From contig SDUX01000020.1 of assembly GCA_008729055.1 (NCBI GenBank), positions 1 through 64,000 on the forward strand: a stretch of 64,000 nucleotides of DNA. Reading direction: 5' to 3'. The position numbers and the translations under genes are program-made. The first letter of the stretch is position 1, and the number at the start of each line of letters is the position of its first letter. This DNA is from Pyropia haitanensis (taxonomy: Eukaryota; Rhodophyta; Bangiophyceae; Bangiales; Bangiaceae). The notes beneath the pieces were generated by a model, which worked only from the letters and a program-made list of their open reading frames with translations, was not told the origin of the DNA and did not search any database. Positions 59,151 through 64,000 of the stretch are shown here, piece after piece.

Positions 59151-59158
59151 TATAAATA
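59151..59158 (+). promoter_or_regulatory. TATA box of the unit 5 ParB-dioxygenase gene
   Basis: TATAAATA lies 229 bases before the ATG at 59380, a distance like that in the B-type helicase promoter (about 200). Confidence 0.55.
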
Positions 59159-59379
59159 CCGTGCTTGTGACGTCCGTCCAGGTCTTCTTTGTCCGCCATC
59201 CGATCCCCTGCCTTCACTCCAAATCTCTGGTACCTCGCGTGCTTACCCCACACCTGCCCTTCCTTTGGCAATCACCTCTCCACACTGCTCTCTGTCGGCT
59301 CTGTTACGTACCCCCTCACACTGTCTTTTCGCACACCACTTTCCCTTCCCCCTGGGCTCGTCCTCACCTTGCCCGCAGC

Positions 59380-62300
59380 ATGGCTCGGTCGCCGCGAAAG
59401 GCGACCTCTCGTGCTCGGGGTCGTGGAGGCGGTGGGCGCGGTCGCGGTGGCAGTTCGGCGGCGGCTGCCGCGGACAGTCCCCGTGCTGCGGATTCTTCTC
59501 GCGGCCGCGGTGGGCGTGGTCGTGGACGTGGCGGTCGTGCCGCTGGGGCATCTGCTCGTGGCGGTGGTGGACCCGCCTCTCGTTCGCCGTCGCCGCAACC
59601 TAGTGCTGTCGCCCCTGCGGGCGGTCGCACGCAAGTGGCGGCCTGTGACGCTGCCGAGGCGGCATTGCTTCTGCGCCCGCCCTCGGAGGCCAGTGATTCT
59701 GGCGCTGAGTCTGGTGGCGCTTCTGGCAGCCGGCCGGCGTCTGGGGCTGCGTCTCGGTCGCAGTCCGGCGAGTCATCTTCCTCCCGCCGCGGCTCCGGCG
59801 CGTCTGATGCTGGCGGCAGCGCGCGCGAGTCGGGCGATCAACCCGATGCGGCCCGTTCCGACGGCGGCGCTGACGAGGCAGGTTCCCGCGGCGACGGGGA
59901 CGAGTCGGGCTCTGGCTCTGAGGAGAGCTCCAGTGGCAGTGATGGGAGTGGCTCCTCTGGGAGTGGCTCGAGGGCCTCTCCCCCGGCGGCCAAGACTCCC
60001 GAGCCTTTGTCAGGCGCTGGTCGGTCCGGCGCCCTTCGACAGACCCGCCTGCCGACGCGTTCGTCCAAGGACGCCTCTGGCGCTTCCACGGCGTCTGCTG
60101 CGCGGACACCGTCGTCCCGTGTTGCAGCACCGCGGCGGCCATCGGCGTCATCCGCTGCGGCGTCGCGTCGGGTGCCGCTGTTGGACCAGAACCTGTCGGT
60201 CACTGTGCGCGGCATCGAGTTCACCCCGGACGCATCGGGGTCCGTCGTTCCGACGGCGGGGTCGTCTGCTTCGGCGGCTCAGCGTTTCGCCCGCCTCTAC
60301 AAGGTCACCATGATCATCGGTCGGGTGCGCAACGTTCGCGTGCTCGTCCGATCCGTGCGTGATACCGAGCACGCCGACGTCAAGAAGTACATCAACTCGT
60401 TTTCTACGACGGGCTACGATTGGGCGCACGGCATGATCAAGGTGACGGAGGACTTTACGCTGGGCAACCAACGCGCGTTTGATCCGTTGGTGGTTGGCGA
60501 GGATGGTGTGCTGGAGGACAAGAGTGACCGGCAGTACGTCACCGTCGACGGGCACCACCGACAGATGGCGTTGGTGACCGTCTTGGAGCGGAAGCTCCCG
60601 AATGCGTCGGAGACCTGTCGGTACGCCCTCGTCAAGCGTCGCGACGGCAAGCCGATGACGGAGACGGAAGTGCTGTCGTTGGGTTTCGACTCGAACGAGT
60701 CGACGGTGCAGACCAAGGCCATGGACACTGCCGACGTCGTCGTCTTCCTTTGCCACTGGGTTCTCGGTAGGCACAACGAGCGGCGCGCCAAGCATCAGGC
60801 GGGTCTCAAGCTTGGTGTCACGCAGCCGTCTGAGCTCATGGACGAGCTGCTCAAGGAGAAGATTGGCGGCTTGTGCAAGAACGACGGGACGCTGGCGTAC
60901 GGCGACGCCAGCATGCGCCGCATGATCAACATTGGCTTGTTGTCTTTGGAGGACAACCAGTCGACGAGGTACATGGTCGAGAAGTTGAAGGCGTCCAAGG
61001 TCAAGGATGGGTGCGATGGCTCCTTCTCCCTCGACACCCTCATCTCGCCTATCATGCTGCACGCCGAGACCATCCATGCGGACAAGAAAGCGGTGCGTCT
61101 TCTTCTTCTCAAGATGGCGTGGGAGTACACGTGCCATCGTACGGCCGACAAGAAGGTGCGTCGGCTCGTGGCTGGCAGTGACGGCTCGTTCTACGCCTGC
61201 GCGGTGCTCTTCATCAAGCACCTTCAAGATGCGACGTTGAACAAGATCAAGGAGAAAGGCGGCACGCCCAACAGTGTCCGGTCTCTGTGGTCCGGCAAGG
61301 GCAAGCAGCCGGCAGGAGCGCCGGCGGCTCCTTCTGTGGCCGCCCCTGCACCCGCGTCCGCCGAGGAGTCAGTCCAAGCCGCCACGATCCACGCGTCGAC
61401 GGGGTCTCTGGACCTGCTGCAGCAGACGCGGCCGGGAGCAACCATGACGTTGGGCGACGAGCTGACGACGCTCTTCGTCCAGGACTTCACGGAAGCTGGT
61501 CTCGAGAGAGCAAGGGGTGGCTCGTCGGTGAGCAAGCTGGTGCTGGCGGCGACGTGTCCGTTTGTCGTCGAGCACCTGCCGCGATGGAAGCGCATGGTGG
61601 CCGAGTTCATCGATCCTCCTCCGCCGCCGCCGCCGCCGCCGCCGCCGCGCGCCAAGAAGGTTACCAGGAAGAAGCAGACGAGGACAGCAGGCACCAAGAC
61701 CAAGTCCAAGAGAGGCAAGAAAACCAAGGCTCGCGCGGAGACAAGTGCCTCTGCCGATGAGATGCCGCCTGTCGACCAGGCGGACCCGGCTCCTGCTGTT
61801 GGCGGACCGTCCGTAGCTGGCGGAGGAGCAGAGACCGGACCCGCCGACGCTGTCGAGCGTCACAACGGCGGCAACCAAGACGCGGACAAGGCAGGCGCGG
61901 GTGGGGAAGGTGGCCCCTGCGACAAGGACGGCGACGCGGCCGGCCAAGGCGGCAACGCAGCCGGTGCTGGGGACGCCGACGGAGGCGACCGCGTGGAGAC
62001 GGCCAAGACGGCGGGCAAGCGGAAGCCCGAAGATGATGCCGAGGGCGACAAGCGGCGGAGCAAGCGATCTCGACATCCTCCTCCGGAGCTCGGTCAGCTC
62101 GTGCCTGTTCCGTCCGAGCAGCAGCTACGTAAGGAGGTTTATCGCGGCACATCGGTTCGCGCCAAGTCTCCGTTTGCTCGTGCGGTACGCCGTGTGGGCG
62201 TCAACGGTCGTCGCCAAGGCCGGCACGACATTCGCAACCAAGTTGCTGACAAGCTGTACGAGGACACCGTCCCTCCCATCTCCGAGACTTATCACGAGGA

Positions 62301-64000
62301 CGCAGCGGCGAATCGGCGCGAGATACTCGAGCCCTACTTTGGGCCTCCCGGTTCGTCCCCTCCGCCGGTTCCCGTTGGACACTATCGCGTGCCAAGCTTT
62401 GCCGCCCTTTTGCCGACGGAGCATCAAGCGCGCGACATGGTGCCAGGCGCCGACTGGATCCGAATCGAGCAGACGACGTCCACGTTTATGGCGCAGCAGG
62501 GGATCAAGCTGTTGAGCGGCATGCCGGGCGTACCCACCTCTCTTCCCGACGACAATCCCGGTATGATCTCTCTTCTTGGTGGCGCCGCCTGTCTCGCGTA
62601 CGCCAAGACGCTGGTGGAGCGTGGTTGGGTCATCATCGAGAACGCCGTCTCGGACGCAATGCCCATTCTTGATGCGGATGGGCCGCCGAGTGTCCACGCA
62701 GTTCTCAAGCACTACGTCGACCTGTTCCCGGGTGAAGCGGAGATCGCCAAGGTGCAGGCCGGCAAGTCAACCGCGAGGGTGCTCGACGTATGGGCGCCCA
62801 TCCACAACATCGACAAGGACCTCGACAAGGCGGCGCTGGCGGACGGCCAAGGGCGCTTTTCAGTGCCGGTCAACAAGGTGGCTTGCTCTGAAGACGACAC
62901 GGAGTGTGAGGTCTTCTCTCTCAAGCTTCACGCCGACGCCTGCATGGCTGCGATCGCCAACAAGGTCTTGGAGGCCGTGCCTGCCGCGGAAGGTCGTCCA
63001 AGTGCTCGGCCGGTCGTGCGCACGCCCAAAACTGGGGCCCGTCTTCTGTTGACAACGGAGAATGCCGTGCGCCAGCGGCCGCACATTGACTCGGGGCTGC
63101 TGGAGGACAAGCTGGAGCAGGAGACCGTGACGACCACTCAAGAGGCCGGCGGTCCATCTACCGGTGCAGAAGCCGTCGGCGAGCGTGCAGAGGACGAAGA
63201 TGTTCAGTTTGTGTCCGCCAAGAAGTACAAGATGCCGCTGACCAAGGGCTTCTTCATGATGGCGTCCGGCTACGATCCTTTTGTGTTGGCGGTGTGGCCG
63301 GGCAGCGTGCTTGCTCTGCGGCGTATTGAGGACGGGCATCTTGTGGACCGGACGCTCGTGAGCGAGGTCATCGAGATTCCCAAGAACTCCGTCCTTCTTT
63401 GCCGCAGTGACTTGGTGCACGCTGGCTGCGGCGCGGACGAGGACATCTCTCGCATCAACAAGGCACCCGTGGAGCTGGCGTACTCTCGCTCTGTCCGTCT
63501 TCACATGTACCTGCAGCATCCTTGTCAACCTCTCAAGGACGCGATCTTCCCCGTGAGCCGAGTGACGTTTGCAAGCAACGCCATCCCCCAAGACGAAGCG
63601 ATCGCCAAGGCAGAAGGCGACGACCAGACGACATCTCCTGGCGGCAAGAAGCGTGACAACGTCGCCTCGCAAGAGGAAGCCACGTCGGCCGCTGACGGCG
63701 ACAAGGATGTCGTAATGGAGGACGCAGCCGAAGCAGCTGGTGCCAAGGCCCGGGCGTCATCTTCCGCGGCAGCCCCATCTGAACCCGAGGCGGCTGCAGA
63801 TGTGGCTCCGGTTGCAGAGGCGCCTGTCGCCATGGAGGGTGTTGGTGAAGACGAACAAGAAGATGGCGCCGGGTCCGCCAAGGATGCGAGCGTCAACCGA
63901 GACGGCGGCAGTGACAACAGTGGCGGGGATGACGGGGACGCTGGAGACGATGACGGAGAGAGTGACGAGGATAAGCATGTGGAGGACGAGGAGGAGGAGG
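59380..64000 (+). CDS. ParB-like / 2OG-Fe(II) dioxygenase protein, A type (3' end outside window)
   Basis: The frame from ATG 59380 (M-A-R-S-P-R-K, compare M-A-R-S-D-R-S in unit 4) appears open to the last base: 1540 codons, no stop. Order: Arg/Gly/Ser-rich start; ParB/sulfiredoxin-like domain with V-T-V-D-G-H-H-R-Q-M-A-L (D390, H393, R394); a helical region; a poly-Pro run; a Lys-rich stretch; a dioxygenase domain. The last has L-V-E-R-G-W-V-I-I, P-H-I-D (H1235, D1237), L-V-H-A-G (H1347) and V-R-L-H-M-Y (R1373, with R1358 as alternative 2-oxoglutarate ligand). An acidic tail follows. It is collinear with the B-type protein but shares only scattered residues outside the motifs and lacks the 46-residue repeat. 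This is the only copy with both halves uninterrupted in the window. Nucleotide binding and oxidation of a DNA base are inferred from folds. Confidence 0.8.
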   Translation, partial: MARSPRKATSRARGRGGGGRGRGGSSAAAAADSPRAADSSRGRGGRGRGRGGRAAGASARGGGGPASRSPSPQPSAVAPAGGRTQVAACDAAEAALLLRPPSEASDSGAESGGASGSRPASGAASRSQSGESSSSRRGSGASDAGGSARESGDQPDAARSDGGADEAGSRGDGDESGSGSEESSSGSDGSGSSGSGSRASPPAAKTPEPLSGAGRSGALRQTRLPTRSSKDASGASTASAARTPSSRVAAPRRPSASSAAASRRVPLLDQNLSVTVRGIEFTPDASGSVVPTAGSSASAAQRFARLYKVTMIIGRVRNVRVLVRSVRDTEHADVKKYINSFSTTGYDWAHGMIKVTEDFTLGNQRAFDPLVVGEDGVLEDKSDRQYVTVDGHHRQMALVTVLERKLPNASETCRYALVKRRDGKPMTETEVLSLGFDSNESTVQTKAMDTADVVVFLCHWVLGRHNERRAKHQAGLKLGVTQPSELMDELLKEKIGGLCKNDGTLAYGDASMRRMINIGLLSLEDNQSTRYMVEKLKASKVKDGCDGSFSLDTLISPIMLHAETIHADKKAVRLLLLKMAWEYTCHRTADKKVRRLVAGSDGSFYACAVLFIKHLQDATLNKIKEKGGTPNSVRSLWSGKGKQPAGAPAAPSVAAPAPASAEESVQAATIHASTGSLDLLQQTRPGATMTLGDELTTLFVQDFTEAGLERARGGSSVSKLVLAATCPFVVEHLPRWKRMVAEFIDPPPPPPPPPPPRAKKVTRKKQTRTAGTKTKSKRGKKTKARAETSASADEMPPVDQADPAPAVGGPSVAGGGAETGPADAVERHNGGNQDADKAGAGGEGGPCDKDGDAAGQGGNAAGAGDADGGDRVETAKTAGKRKPEDDAEGDKRRSKRSRHPPPELGQLVPVPSEQQLRKEVYRGTSVRAKSPFARAVRRVGVNGRRQGRHDIRNQVADKLYEDTVPPISETYHEDAAANRREILEPYFGPPGSSPPPVPVGHYRVPSFAALLPTEHQARDMVPGADWIRIEQTTSTFMAQQGIKLLSGMPGVPTSLPDDNPGMISLLGGAACLAYAKTLVERGWVIIENAVSDAMPILDADGPPSVHAVLKHYVDLFPGEAEIAKVQAGKSTARVLDVWAPIHNIDKDLDKAALADGQGRFSVPVNKVACSEDDTECEVFSLKLHADACMAAIANKVLEAVPAAEGRPSARPVVRTPKTGARLLLTTENAVRQRPHIDSGLLEDKLEQETVTTTQEAGGPSTGAEAVGERAEDEDVQFVSAKKYKMPLTKGFFMMASGYDPFVLAVWPGSVLALRRIEDGHLVDRTLVSEVIEIPKNSVLLCRSDLVHAGCGADEDISRINKAPVELAYSRSVRLHMYLQHPCQPLKDAIFPVSRVTFASNAIPQDEAIAKAEGDDQTTSPGGKKRDNVASQEEATSAADGDKDVVMEDAAEAAGAKARASSSAAAPSEPEAAADVAPVAEAPVAMEGVGEDEQEDGAGSAKDASVNRDGGSDNSGGDDGDAGDDDGESDEDKHVEDEEEE

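Larger units (their letters stand above)
57920..59379. other. Intergenic region of unit 5 between helicase and ParB-dioxygenase genes
   Basis: After about 150 bases of AT-richer sequence comes a block of A-type palindromes and 234-bp repeats (58100-58931), then a promoter-like stretch with TATAAATA at 59151-59158. No gene was found. The position equals that of 25449-28361 in unit 4, but the sequence is different except for the palindrome core. Confidence 0.75.
49311..64000 (+). mobile_element. Composite element unit 5 (A lineage), leader and two genes, continues beyond window
   Basis: It starts TAAGGTAAGAATACACGG straight after the truncated methyltransferase gene. It holds leader A, a full-length recombinase-helicase gene, an intergenic region with A-type palindromes, and the start of a diverged ParB-like/dioxygenase gene that is open to the last base. 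The same gene order as in unit 4 shows that this set of genes is a repeated module. Confidence 0.8.

Noticed and set aside
59189..60313. A 374-codon + strand frame at the start of the unit 5 ParB-dioxygenase gene
   Set aside because: It lies in another frame over the Arg/Gly-rich N-terminus. The frame from ATG 59380 carries the ParB-like and dioxygenase motifs and stays open to the window end.

Overview
The window looks like a eukaryotic, probably fungal, repeat-rich region, perhaps subtelomeric. The evidence is very GC-rich intronless genes with long Ala/Gly/Pro/Gln runs, a full Ty3/gypsy chromodomain retrotransposon, and giant proteins combining a C2H2 finger, a tyrosine-recombinase-like domain and a RecQ-like helicase, an arrangement I associate with fungal telomere-linked helicases. 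No ordinary housekeeping gene, rRNA or tRNA was found. The exact fungal group cannot be told from the sequence.

The backbone is a head-to-tail array of pieces of one kind of large composite element, all on the + strand. I number them unit 0 (1-3306), unit 1 (3307-3599), unit 2 (3600-6731), unit 3 (6732-14604), unit 4 (14605-49310) and unit 5 (49311 to beyond the window). Every unit begins with the same left end (TAAGAATA, optional TA, CACGGA). Each is joined directly to a preceding unit that has lost its right part, in every case just after a host CC. The longest unit gives the gene order: pyrimidine-rich leader; recombinase-helicase gene; intergenic region with palindromes; gene for a giant ParB-like plus 2-oxoglutarate/Fe(II) dioxygenase protein; second palindrome array; gene with a beta-class (DPPY) DNA amino-methyltransferase domain. 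Two lineages exist. Units 1, 2 and 5 have leader A. Units 3 and 4 have leader B, and unit 0 carries a dioxygenase gene almost identical to that of unit 4.

Unit 4 was later hit by a 7.37-kb Ty3/gypsy element (35856-43223, minus strand, apparently identical 862-bp LTRs, 5-bp target duplication ATGAG). The insertion splits the ParB-dioxygenase gene inside its catalytic domain. Unit 3 carries a damaged, truncated helicase gene; unit 2 a truncated one; units 4 and 5 full-length ones (unit 4 needs a +1 frameshift).

Working model (inference): the recombinase-helicase moves or attaches the element, while the ParB-like/dioxygenase protein and the methyltransferase act on DNA, perhaps as reader/eraser and writer of a base modification. 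The many 16-24-bp palindromes with core GTAGTACTAC between the genes are candidate binding or modification sites. Their flanks differ between the A and B lineages together with the proteins. Whether the array grew by repeated terminal addition or by nested insertion cannot be settled here, because unit 5 runs out of the window.
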